DNA of 64,000 nt from Lachnospiraceae bacterium. GTDB lineage: Bacteria; Bacillota; Clostridia; Lachnospirales; Lachnospiraceae. The position numbers and the translations under genes were made by a program. The notes beneath the pieces were generated by a model. That model did no database searches, was not told the origin of the DNA, and saw only the letters and a program-made list of their open reading frames with translations. Every line of letters starts with the position of its first letter. Within the stretch, counting starts at the first letter, position 1. Of the stretch, positions 17,569-25,550 are shown in pieces. The DNA lies in contig JAHZFJ010000002.1 of NCBI GenBank assembly GCA_019421365.1, forward strand, positions 62,001 through 126,000. Reading direction: 5' to 3'.

Positions 17569-19764
17569 ATGCCAATACAGTTTAATGAACGGACAAGAGT
17601 ATTTACATTGCATACAAAGAATTCTACGTATCAAATGCAGGCAGATAAGCATGATTATCTATTACATCTATATTATGGTAGTAAGATTGAGAATCAGGAT
17701 ATGTCTTATCTACTCCAGTATAACGACAGAGGTTTCTCAAGTAATCCAGCGGAAAGCTTTAAAGACCGTACCTACTCACTAGATTTTCTTCCACAGGAAT
17801 TTAGTGTATTCGGTATGGGAGACTATAGAGAAAGTGCATTACAACTTGTGAATACAGACGGTAGTTTTGATGTACAACTCAAATATGCATCTCATGAAAT
17901 ATACAAAGGAAAACGTAAGCTTGAAGGGCTTCCTGCTTCTTACGGTACAGAAGATGAAGTAGAAACACTTGTGATTCACCTTGAAGATGGAGTAACGAAA
18001 GTAGCAGTAGACTTAAGTTATTCCGTATTCGAAGCACTAGATACGATTACAAGATGTGCTACCATTATAAATGGTGGAGAGGGTGATGTATATCTAGAAA
18101 AAGTCATGTCATGTTGTATTGATTTTATGAATCGAAGTGACTTTGATTACATGACATTCTACGGAAAACATACTTTAGAAAGACAAGTAGAACGTACACC
18201 GATCCGTCACGGTAAAGTTAGTGTAGAAAGCGTTCGTGGTTGTTCAAGTCACCAACAGAATCCTTTCGTAATCTTATGTGATCAAGATGCGAATGAAATG
18301 CATGGAGAATGTTATGGTTTTTCATTGGTATACAGTGGAAACTTCAAAGCAACAGTAGAAGTGGATCAAATCAATCAAACAAGATTCGTTATGGGTATTC
18401 ATGACGCAGGATTTAGATATCTATTACAATCTGGAGAGCATTTTGTAGCGCCAGAAGTAATGATGGTTTATAGTGAGCAAGGTTTAGGAGAAATGTCCCG
18501 AAACTATCATGCATTAATTCAGGAACATATTTGCCGTGGTAAATACAAGAAGGCAAGAAGACCAGTTTTAATTAACAACTGGGAAGGAACATACTTTGAT
18601 TTTACCTCAGAGAAATTAGCAAGCATTGCAAAAGATGCCAGTGAACTTGGAATCGAAATGTTTGTTATGGATGATGGCTGGTTTGGCGTAAGAAACGATG
18701 ATTATTCAGGCCTTGGAGATTGGTTCGTTAATACAGATAAAATACAAGGTGGACTTAAGAAATTAGTAGACGAAGTAAATTCTTATGGTATGAAATTCGG
18801 TATCTGGTTCGAACCAGAGATGGTGAATGAAGATAGTGATTTGTACCGTGCCCACCCAGATTGGTGCCTAAAGACACCAACAAGAGAAGGTAATCGTAGT
18901 CGTTTTCAATACGTACTTGATATGAGTAGAGAAGATGTACGTGACTATCTATATGAAAGTATCACAGCAATTCTTAAAGATGCCAATATCGAATATATCA
19001 AATGGGATATGAATCGTCATTTAACTAATGTATATTCACTTAGCCTTCCAGCGAATAGACAAGGTGAAGTTTATCATAGATATGTACTTGGCTTATATGA
19101 TTTGATGGAACGTCTTACAACGGAAAATCCAGATGTACTATTCGAAGGTTGCTCAGGTGGTGGCGGAAGATTTGATGCGGGAATGTTATATTATTCACCA
19201 CAAATCTGGACTTCTGATAATACAGACCCAATAGATCGTCTTCGTATCCAATATGGAACAAGCTTTGCTTATCCAGTATCATCTATGGGTTCTCATGTAT
19301 CTGCCATTCCAAATCATCAGACAGGTAGAGTTACGCCATTGAATACGAGGGGTGTTGTTGCAATGTCTGGTACCTTCGGTTATGAGTTAGATATGAATAA
19401 GATGACGGAAGAAGAGAAGGAAGTTGTTAAAGAGCAGGTTGCAACTTACAAGAGAAATTATGACACAATCAATTATGGTAAATATTATCGTTTAACAAAT
19501 CCTTATTCAAAAGAAAGATTTGTAGCATGGCAATTCGTAGCCGAAGACGGATCAAGATCCCTTGTAAACTTCGTGCTTACAAAACCAGAACATAACCCAC
19601 CAATAATCAATATTAAACTACAAGGCTTACAACCTGATAGAAAGTATCGTGTGACTGGTACAGATGAAAGTTACACAGGTGCAGCTTTAATGAAAGCTGG
19701 TTATCATCTAAAAGAGCAGTTTGGAGATTATACAGCAGTCCAAATTGAATTAGAGCTTTGTTAG
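17569..19764 (+). CDS. GH36 alpha-galactosidase
   Basis: A 731-residue intracellular enzyme that removes alpha-1,6-galactose from raffinose, stachyose and melibiose. The N-terminal beta-supersandwich (about 1-320) is followed by the barrel starting NNWEGTYFDF, with FVMDDGWFG, nucleophile Asp480 in YIKWDMNR, and acid/base Asp550 in TSDNTDPIDR. It also has CSGGGGRFD, typical of the tetrameric 720-740-residue GH36 group. A small C-terminal sandwich ends it. AAAAAGGAGAGATACC precedes ATG 17569. It hands sucrose to the sucrose phosphorylase and GH32 enzymes of the same locus. Confidence 0.93.
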   Translation: MPIQFNERTRVFTLHTKNSTYQMQADKHDYLLHLYYGSKIENQDMSYLLQYNDRGFSSNPAESFKDRTYSLDFLPQEFSVFGMGDYRESALQLVNTDGSFDVQLKYASHEIYKGKRKLEGLPASYGTEDEVETLVIHLEDGVTKVAVDLSYSVFEALDTITRCATIINGGEGDVYLEKVMSCCIDFMNRSDFDYMTFYGKHTLERQVERTPIRHGKVSVESVRGCSSHQQNPFVILCDQDANEMHGECYGFSLVYSGNFKATVEVDQINQTRFVMGIHDAGFRYLLQSGEHFVAPEVMMVYSEQGLGEMSRNYHALIQEHICRGKYKKARRPVLINNWEGTYFDFTSEKLASIAKDASELGIEMFVMDDGWFGVRNDDYSGLGDWFVNTDKIQGGLKKLVDEVNSYGMKFGIWFEPEMVNEDSDLYRAHPDWCLKTPTREGNRSRFQYVLDMSREDVRDYLYESITAILKDANIEYIKWDMNRHLTNVYSLSLPANRQGEVYHRYVLGLYDLMERLTTENPDVLFEGCSGGGGRFDAGMLYYSPQIWTSDNTDPIDRLRIQYGTSFAYPVSSMGSHVSAIPNHQTGRVTPLNTRGVVAMSGTFGYELDMNKMTEEEKEVVKEQVATYKRNYDTINYGKYYRLTNPYSKERFVAWQFVAEDGSRSLVNFVLTKPEHNPPIINIKLQGLQPDRKYRVTGTDESYTGAALMKAGYHLKEQFGDYTAVQIELELC

Positions 19765-19794
19765 TGGGACGCACTTTTGTGAAGGTTTTTATTG

Positions 19795-20082
19795 ATTGCG
19801 AAACTCCTTAGGGAGGTCTACATGCTTCTGGTTTCGTACTATGATACGAAACACGCTTCGTAGATTAAGTACTTCTATAGTGCATGCGGGAGATATTAAA
19901 GGTGTACGGAAACGACCTCAACACGGCTTCCGTGCCGTGGTTCGGTCTGGCTCGGCCTCCCTGCCTCACCTTCCTGGTTGTTTAGCAATGCACTAAGAAG
20001 TGCTAGATCTACTACGCTATCGTTTCTTAATCATAGTACGAATAACAGAAGCATGGGATATAAGCTATGTGAGTTTCGCAAT
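19795..20082. repeat. Repeat B, long copy 1 (about 288 bp)
   Basis: The terminal inverted repeats ATTGCGAAACTC and GAGTTTCGCAAT are perfect over 12 bp. Subterminal arms pair as well (CATGCTTCTGGTTTCGTACT with its near complement at 20030-20057). The centre (about 19915-19985) is GC-rich, with GGCTCGGCCTCCCTGCCTCA. On the opposite strand the whole unit aligns with 49110-49391. A 66-codon frame inside it is an artefact of the repeat. No transposase is encoded, so this looks like a non-autonomous (MITE-like) element or a structured RNA repeat. Confidence 0.75.
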
Positions 20083-20413
20083 ATATACGGTAGACTTTGG
20101 TGTAAAAGTGCTGATATTTAAATGATACAATATAAAGAATCTGAGTATAAATTCAGAGTACAGGCTAAATTAGGGGTAAAAGTGTATTTATAGCTTAGTG
20201 TTATACTTAGTCGTTGTATGTATTTCGCTGAAAGTGATAAGTCAAAGATTAATAAATTAATACTAAATAGCTTGAAAGATCATAATTTAAAAGCCAATGG
20301 ATTGAAAGCAATAATTTAAGATATATAAATCAAGTCATAAGAGACACATGATAAAAGAGATACAAATGAAAGGCTGCCTTGATTATAGTTTTGGCAGTTT
20401 AGGAGGAGTTAGT
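20083..20413. other. Gene-free AT-rich stretch ahead of sucrose phosphorylase
   Basis: AT-rich DNA between repeat B and the sucrose phosphorylase gene. It must contain that gene's promoter if the repeat terminates upstream transcription, but I find no confident -35/-10 pair and no LacI-type palindrome like the one at 8211. Confidence 0.4.
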
Positions 20414-21853
20414 ATGAAAAAAATCGAAAATAAAATTATGTTAATCACATATGCGGATTCTATGGGGAATAATCTTAAGGATCTTAAAACAGTTTTAAAA
20501 GACCATATTGGAGATGCAATTGGAGGTGTTCATTTACTTCCTTTCTTCCCATCTAGTGGGGACCGTGGTTTCGCTCCTATGACATACCGTGAAGTTGACC
20601 CTACTTTTGGCGGTTGGGAGGATGTTATGAGTCTTGCCGATGATTATTATCTTATGTATGATTACATGATTAATCATATCTCAGCACAGAGCGAATATTA
20701 TAAAGACTTCTTAGCAAAGAAAGATGATTCGGAGTATAGAGATTTATTCATTCGTTATAAAGACTTCTGGGAAAATGGTGAGCCAACAGAAGAAGAAGTA
20801 GACGCTATCTATAAGAGAAAGCCTCGTGCACCTTATGTAGATGCAATTTTTGCAGATGGAACATCGGAAAAAGTTTGGTGTACATTTGATGAAGAACAAA
20901 TCGATATCAATTGCCCACATGAAACTGCTAAGAAATTTATTCGCGAAAATCTTCGCTATTTATGTGAACATGGTGCTGCAATTATTCGTTTAGATGCATT
21001 TGCATATGCAACGAAAAAAGCTGGTACAAGCTGTTTCTTTATTGAACCGGAAGTATGGAACTTGCTTAATGAATGCGAAGATATTCTTAAAGAATATGGA
21101 GTGGCTATTTTACCTGAAATTCATGAACATTATACAATGCAACAAAAGATTGAAGAGAAAGATTTCTATGTATATGACTTTGCTCTTCCAATGCTATTAA
21201 TCAATGCATTATATTATGGAAATGGCTCATATTTAAAGAACTGGTTAAATATCTGTCCAAGAAAACAATTTACTACATTAGATACACATGATGGAATTGG
21301 TGTGGTTGATGTTCGTGACCTACTTCCCGATGAAGAAATTGATCGTACAAAAGAGGATATTTTCAAATTCGGAGCTAATGTTAAGAAAATCTACAACACA
21401 GCAGCTTACAATAACTTAGATATTTACCAAATCAACTGTACTTACTATTCGGCACTTGGAGATAATGATGCAGCTTATCTTTGCTCACGAGCAGTACAAT
21501 TCTTCGCACCTGGTATCCCGCAAGTATACTATGTAGGTATGTTAGCAGGTAAAAACGACCTTGAATTATTAGAAGAGACAAAAGTAGGACGTAACATTAA
21601 CCGTCACTACTATTCAGTAGAAGAAGTAGCCGAAGAAGTAGAACGTCCAGTTGTAAAGCGTCTTCTTGAGTTAATGAAATTCCGTAATAGCCATAAGGCA
21701 TTCGATGGAGAATTCATTCTTAATGAAAGTTCAGACGATATCATCAGCATTACAAGAAGATGTGGTGAAGAAGAAGCTAATCTTGTTGTAAATCTTGAGA
21801 ATAAGGAAATGAAGATTACCTATACAAAAGATGGCGAGATGGTAGAGTTATAA
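20414..21853 (+). CDS. gtfA: Sucrose phosphorylase (GH13_18)
   Basis: A 479-residue cytosolic enzyme converting sucrose and phosphate to glucose 1-phosphate and fructose. Family wording is clear: GVHLLPFFPSSGDRGFAPMT near 37-56, FGGWEDV, and the barrel nucleophile Asp194 in IIRLDAFAYATKK. The acid Glu235 is in ILPEIHEHY and the third carboxylate in TLDTHDGIG. Known members are about 480-505 aa. AGGAGGAGTTAGT places the start at ATG 20414; upstream in-frame codons lack a ribosome binding site. It saves ATP compared with GH32 hydrolysis and uses sucrose from the GH36 reaction. The fructose goes to fructokinase. Confidence 0.92.
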   Translation: MKKIENKIMLITYADSMGNNLKDLKTVLKDHIGDAIGGVHLLPFFPSSGDRGFAPMTYREVDPTFGGWEDVMSLADDYYLMYDYMINHISAQSEYYKDFLAKKDDSEYRDLFIRYKDFWENGEPTEEEVDAIYKRKPRAPYVDAIFADGTSEKVWCTFDEEQIDINCPHETAKKFIRENLRYLCEHGAAIIRLDAFAYATKKAGTSCFFIEPEVWNLLNECEDILKEYGVAILPEIHEHYTMQQKIEEKDFYVYDFALPMLLINALYYGNGSYLKNWLNICPRKQFTTLDTHDGIGVVDVRDLLPDEEIDRTKEDIFKFGANVKKIYNTAAYNNLDIYQINCTYYSALGDNDAAYLCSRAVQFFAPGIPQVYYVGMLAGKNDLELLEETKVGRNINRHYYSVEEVAEEVERPVVKRLLELMKFRNSHKAFDGEFILNESSDDIISITRRCGEEEANLVVNLENKEMKITYTKDGEMVEL

Positions 21854-21895
21854 TATATTGTACGAAGGTGATAGATAAACTTATGTAATGATTAT

Positions 21896-21929
21896 AAACG
21901 GAAGAAACTTTAGAGAGTTTCTTCCGTTT
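21896..21929. terminator. Terminator after sucrose phosphorylase
   Basis: AAACGGAAGAAACT (21896-21909) pairs perfectly with AGTTTCTTCCGTTT (21916-21929). It may work on both strands, since the opposing thioredoxin-like remnant ends just beyond. Confidence 0.85.
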
Positions 21930-22002
21930 GTATTTGTAGGAAAACAATATAGTAGACAGAAGAAAAAATATTCCCGCGAGGCTTTTGCTAATTGGAAGAC
22001 AT

Positions 22003-22299
22003 TTATTGATTTACTATATCCTCAATCCGTTCCATAAGCTTTTCTTCTTGATTTTTCACGACGCCCACCAGTGGTGCACCTATTATATTTCCCTTACTAT
22101 CAACAAGATAGGTCATTGGAAATCCCATAATCTCACAGATGAAATCTTTGTAGAAATCACTTTCAATGTCGGGAATGATGTTGGTAAAAGTGACGCCTTT
22201 CTCTTTTAGAATACTCTCGGCGTAGGCTCGCATTTCATCCGAGTCACCGGTGCTGGTGGCAACTGCGATAAGATTGATTGAAGCCCTTAATGCTGTTCT
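22003..22299 (-). pseudogene. C-terminal remnant of a TlpA-like thioredoxin-fold protein
   Basis: Reading leftward, the frame is open from the end of the kinase gene and encodes a TlpA/redoxin tail: VATSTGDSDEM, then KEKGVTFTNIIPD, then GFPMTYLVDSKGNIIG with the cis-proline loop. The signal peptide, the first half and the CxxC active site are missing, and no proper start exists. ATG 22233 would give a 76-residue fragment. It joins the kinase gene with no spacer. I read it as a truncated gene, once part of a redox-sensing operon with the two-component genes upstream. Confidence 0.65.
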
Positions 22300-22301
22300 T
22301 A

Positions 22302-23435
22302 TTATAATGTAATTTGAAAGCAGCTGCCGCCACTTTTGCTTTTGGTGACAGTGATTTCACCGTGATGCTGGTCAATTATGCTTTTCACCATAGAAAGTCC
22401 AAGTCCAGCACCACCCATCTGGCGGGAACGAGACTTGTCCACTCTGAAAAACGGCTCGAATATCAGATCTCGCATTTCCCCCGGGATACCGATTCCGCTA
22501 TCAGCTATTGTGACAACTCTACAACCATCTTTTATAACAAGCGTAATATCAACACTGCCGTTGTCAAGGTTATATTTAATTGCATTTTCAATTAGGTTGT
22601 AAAACGCCCTGTGGAGTAGGCTCTTGTTGCCCTGTACCGTCAACTCTGCTCCGTGTATGGTGACGTTGATCCTCTTTGACACTGTAAGTGGAGATAGCTC
22701 ATCAATAATCTCAAGGAGTAAAGGTTTAAGAACTACTGTTTCATCATATTCCAGTGCATCGGTACTGGTAAGGTCTAAAAGGTCTTTTACCAAATGAGAA
22801 AGACGATCCGTGTGTGTTCCAATTACTGTGAGTAGATGATCATATTCCTCTGGCGTGTGCGATGGCTTCTTTTTAAAAACATCAACCTTAGTTTTTAAAA
22901 CCGCAAGCGGTGTGCGCAATTCATGTGCAGCACTTTGAGAAAACCGTTTTTGCATAGAAAAGGCTTCATCTAGTTTTTGGCTCATTTCATTAAAAGAGCG
23001 AGTTAAATCGGCAATCTCATCCTTCGTAGGCGGCAGTTCTAATTCTTCAGAAAGATTGTGTACAGTTTTGTTCTTCATCTGACTGCTAAGCTCCTGCAGT
23101 GGTCTGAGCGCCCTTCCTGAAATTACATAGGTTAATCCGCCACCAACTATGACAATCACAACCATATATAAAATGCTTTGACCTAAAAAGTCCTGCCGAG
23201 CAGCCTGCGAGCTTTTCGAGGGTGTAAGTGACAGCATACTGATATCCGTGCCCTCGCTATTCATTGTCGGTGTTTCGCCCACATTAGTTGACGGCAGAAT
23301 CGGAGCTGCCTCAATCACGTCGGCCATACGGTTTGCGGAAATGTTGAGAATGACTGTTAGTCCCATACAGCAAAGGGTTAGTAGTAAAATGCTTAAAATC
23401 GTTAGTCTCATCCGAATAGGCATCTTTTTTAACAC
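22302..23435 (-). CDS. Sensor histidine kinase
   Basis: 377 aa. Two transmembrane helices (about residues 11-33 and 86-106) flank a short extracytoplasmic part of only about 50 residues, followed by HAMP (about 107-160). The dimerisation/phosphoacceptor domain has His171 in SAAHELRTPLAVL, and an HATPase_c domain ends it (NLIENAIKYN, DSGIGIP, GAGLGLSMVK). It overlaps the response-regulator gene by seven bases. G+C and codon choice are visibly higher than in the sugar genes, suggesting transfer. The signal is unknown; the thiol-redox neighbours hint at an envelope redox or peptide stress signal. Confidence 0.9.
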   Translation of the reverse strand: MLKKMPIRMRLTILSILLLTLCCMGLTVILNISANRMADVIEAAPILPSTNVGETPTMNSEGTDISMLSLTPSKSSQAARQDFLGQSILYMVVIVIVGGGLTYVISGRALRPLQELSSQMKNKTVHNLSEELELPPTKDEIADLTRSFNEMSQKLDEAFSMQKRFSQSAAHELRTPLAVLKTKVDVFKKKPSHTPEEYDHLLTVIGTHTDRLSHLVKDLLDLTSTDALEYDETVVLKPLLLEIIDELSPLTVSKRINVTIHGAELTVQGNKSLLHRAFYNLIENAIKYNLDNGSVDITLVIKDGCRVVTIADSGIGIPGEMRDLIFEPFFRVDKSRSRQMGGAGLGLSMVKSIIDQHHGEITVTKSKSGGSCFQITL

Positions 23436-24112
23436 GGTTTTTCACCTCCGCATAAATAATAGCCCTCACCGATTTTGGTTGCAATAGGGTCAAAGGAAAG
23501 CTCTGCTTTCAACTTTTTCCGTAAGGACGCAATGTGGACACGCACGGCGTTACTAAAGCTGTCCGCTTCCATATTCCAAACGTGTTCCATCAATTCTTCC
23601 TGGCTGATAACCTTACCGGGGTTAAGCATGAAATATTCAAGTAAAGCCAACTCTTTTTTTGTCAAGGGTAAAATGATATCATTCACTGAGGCGGTACGTT
23701 TTACTGTATCAAGAGAAAGCGTATTAAAGTTCAAAATTGTATCTTCCTGTATAAAGGAGCGCCTAAGCAGACTGCGGATTCTCGCTTCCAATTCTTCAAA
23801 GTCAAAGGGTTTGGTAAGATAGTCGTTTGCACCGGTATCAAGCCCTAACACTTTATCAGATACATTCCCTCGAGCTGATAAAATTAACACCTTGACATTT
23901 TTATTTTGTTTTCTAACTTTAGTGAGAATTTCAATTCCATCCATACCCGGCAGATTCAAATCAAGAATTATCAGGTCATAGATTTCGGTAGATATCAGGT
24001 CAAAAGCCTCCTCACCATCATAACAAGTATCTACGGCATAGCCATCTATCTGTAATCCCTCCGCAATGGAGTCACATAAATCAATTTCATCTTCTACAAT
24101 TAAAATACGCAT
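23429..24112 (-). CDS. OmpR/PhoB-type response regulator
   Basis: 227 aa. The receiver domain (residues 1-115) has acidic pocket ED at 8-9, phosphoacceptor Asp51 in LIILDLNLPG, the Thr/Ser in LSARG and Lys in LTKPFD. The winged-helix DNA-binding domain (about 125-222) has LTKKELALLEYFMLNPGKV and VRVHIASLRKKL. It starts at ATG 24112 after GTAGGAGGAATAAAT and is transcribed with the kinase, divergently from the redoxin-like gene at 24262. Its operator is probably in the 24113-24261 gap. Confidence 0.92.
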   Translation of the reverse strand: MRILIVEDEIDLCDSIAEGLQIDGYAVDTCYDGEEAFDLISTEIYDLIILDLNLPGMDGIEILTKVRKQNKNVKVLILSARGNVSDKVLGLDTGANDYLTKPFDFEELEARIRSLLRRSFIQEDTILNFNTLSLDTVKRTASVNDIILPLTKKELALLEYFMLNPGKVISQEELMEHVWNMEADSFSNAVRVHIASLRKKLKAELSFDPIATKIGEGYYLCGGEKPC

Positions 24113-24261
24113 ATTTATTCCTCCTACATTTTTTAGTATACCATTATTATACCGATTTCACATAAATTCATTGTTAAGAAATTTGATTTTCCACTTAACA
24201 CGAATTTTATATCCCCCTTGGTACAATGGCAATATCAAAACGAAAGGCGAGGAATCAAAAC

Positions 24262-24960
24262 ATGAAAAAATTTCTTTCAATTACCATTGTCGCAATGCTT
24301 GCGCTGAGCCTTATGGCGTGTGAAAATAAACAACAAAAGACGGACGAAGAACTTTGCCCAGGTAAACAGCCCGGCGTAGCAGAAAACCCACCTGTAATGG
24401 CAGAGGGCTTCGATACTACGGTGGATATGAGCTTTACTACCACTGATACTAAAGGAGATACAGTGACCAATGATATTTTTTCCGGAACGGATAAGGGCGT
24501 GTGGATAGTTTTCTGGCAGACAGATAATGACAAAACAGCGGCAGAGCTTGAGAAGTTAAATGGTATGCTTGACACAGCCGAAAAGAGTGGCTATAAAATC
24601 GTTGGTGTAGTCATGGATGGTAAAGACCAACCTGACAAAGCAAAGGAAATGACGGAGAAGTTAGGTTTTACCAACATTGTATGGAACGATGAGGTAGCCA
24701 AGCGCTATGAAGGTGTGGACGCCTTTTTTACCGAAGCATTTCACAAGGAAAACGCAGAAAACTTTGCAATGTTAGAAAATCCACCAAAAGCCGGCGATCC
24801 TGTCTCTGTGCGTGCAAACAGCCGTGGACAGCTTCAGTCAAGTTGTACGTTAGTTCCTATGTCAGAAGAGAAAATAGAGGACGCGTGGAAGAACAACAGC
24901 AACGCAACCTATGAGGAATTGAAGGAACAGGATGAGGCTATTATACAAGGGAAAAAATAA
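24262..24960 (+). CDS. Redoxin-like lipoprotein lacking the CxxC active site
   Basis: 232 aa. A lipoprotein signal ends LALSLMAC near residue 20. The mature part follows the TlpA/AhpC fold order: FTTTDTKGDTVTNDIF, WIVFWQTDNDKTAAELEKL, and GYKIVGVVMDGKD. Where active family members have WCxxC after the FW, this protein has QTDNDK, so no redox cysteine exists; the only later Cys is near residue 200 in QSSCTL. It may be a binding or sensing derivative. It is divergent from the two-component genes and shares their higher G+C. A start at 24262 is preferred to 24226 for the signal peptide. Confidence 0.7.
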   Translation: MKKFLSITIVAMLALSLMACENKQQKTDEELCPGKQPGVAENPPVMAEGFDTTVDMSFTTTDTKGDTVTNDIFSGTDKGVWIVFWQTDNDKTAAELEKLNGMLDTAEKSGYKIVGVVMDGKDQPDKAKEMTEKLGFTNIVWNDEVAKRYEGVDAFFTEAFHKENAENFAMLENPPKAGDPVSVRANSRGQLQSSCTLVPMSEEKIEDAWKNNSNATYEELKEQDEAIIQGKK

Positions 24961-25021
24961 AGACTTGTTCTTCCGGCTTCGAATAGAAGGCAGAAATAAT
25001 TGTATTGAAAAGCATTTGATA

Positions 25022-25074
25022 TTGACAATCATGACTACACAGTGTAGACTATAAAGTGTCTACACTGTGTAGTC
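25022..25074 (+). promoter_or_regulatory. Promoter overlapped by BlaI/MecI-type operators
   Basis: TTGACA at 25022-25027 is followed 17 bases later by TAGACT (25045-25050). GACTACACAGTGTAGAC (25033-25049) and its exact reverse complement (25058-25074) form a perfect 17-bp inverted repeat, and each arm contains a CTACAC/GTGTAG dyad. TACA/TGTA dyads are the known target of BlaI/MecI repressors, and the BlaI-like gene starts 86 bases downstream. Repressor bound here would cover the -10 region. Confidence 0.8.
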
Positions 25075-25159
25075 TTTTGCGTTATAGTAAAAAATATTAT
25101 TGGGATTGAATAAAAGTATAAAATCGTTGAGACTGACATGATTAAGGAGAAAAATTGGA

Positions 25160-25522
25160 ATGGAAGAGTATTCACTTGGAACAATTGAAGGAAGATTTGC
25201 AGATATTATTTGGGAAAAAGAACCGATATCAACGAATGAATTAATCAAGATTTGTGAGCAAGAATTCGGCTGGAAAAGAACAACTACCTATACGGTTTTA
25301 AAACGTTTGAGCCAAAAAGGTATTTTTCAAAACAATAGAGGGACTGTATCATCGTTATTATCAAAACAAGATTTCTATGCACGTCAAAGTGAACAGTATG
25401 TAGAGAATAGTTTTGGAGGGTCTTTACCTGGATTTTTAGCAGCATTTACAAGAAGAAAAAAATTAAGTAAAGAAGAAATTGAGAATTTGAAGAAGATTAT
25501 TGAGAATTGCAATGAAGAGTGA
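25160..25522 (+). CDS. BlaI/MecI/CopY-family repressor
   Basis: A 120-residue winged-helix repressor: LGTIEGRFADIIWEKEPIST, then the recognition helix region WKRTTTYTVLKRLSQKGI, and a C-terminal dimerisation region. It starts with AAGGAGAAAAATTGGA ahead of ATG 25160 and is followed 28 bases later by the BlaR1-type protease gene. By analogy with the penicillinase system, the membrane protease triggers cleavage of the repressor. It probably represses its own operon through the dyads at 25033-25074. Confidence 0.92.
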   Translation: MEEYSLGTIEGRFADIIWEKEPISTNELIKICEQEFGWKRTTTYTVLKRLSQKGIFQNNRGTVSSLLSKQDFYARQSEQYVENSFGGSLPGFLAAFTRRKKLSKEEIENLKKIIENCNEE

Positions 25523-25550
25523 TGATGTAAGATAACAAGGAGGAAAGCCT

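Noticed and set aside
17516..17782. Frame overlapping the start of the alpha-galactosidase gene
   Set aside because: The alpha-galactosidase start has the ribosome binding site and the family pattern; this frame has neither.
19796..19996. Open frame of 66 codons
   Set aside because: It lies wholly within repeat B; there is no ribosome binding site and the frame follows the palindromic repeat, not a protein pattern.
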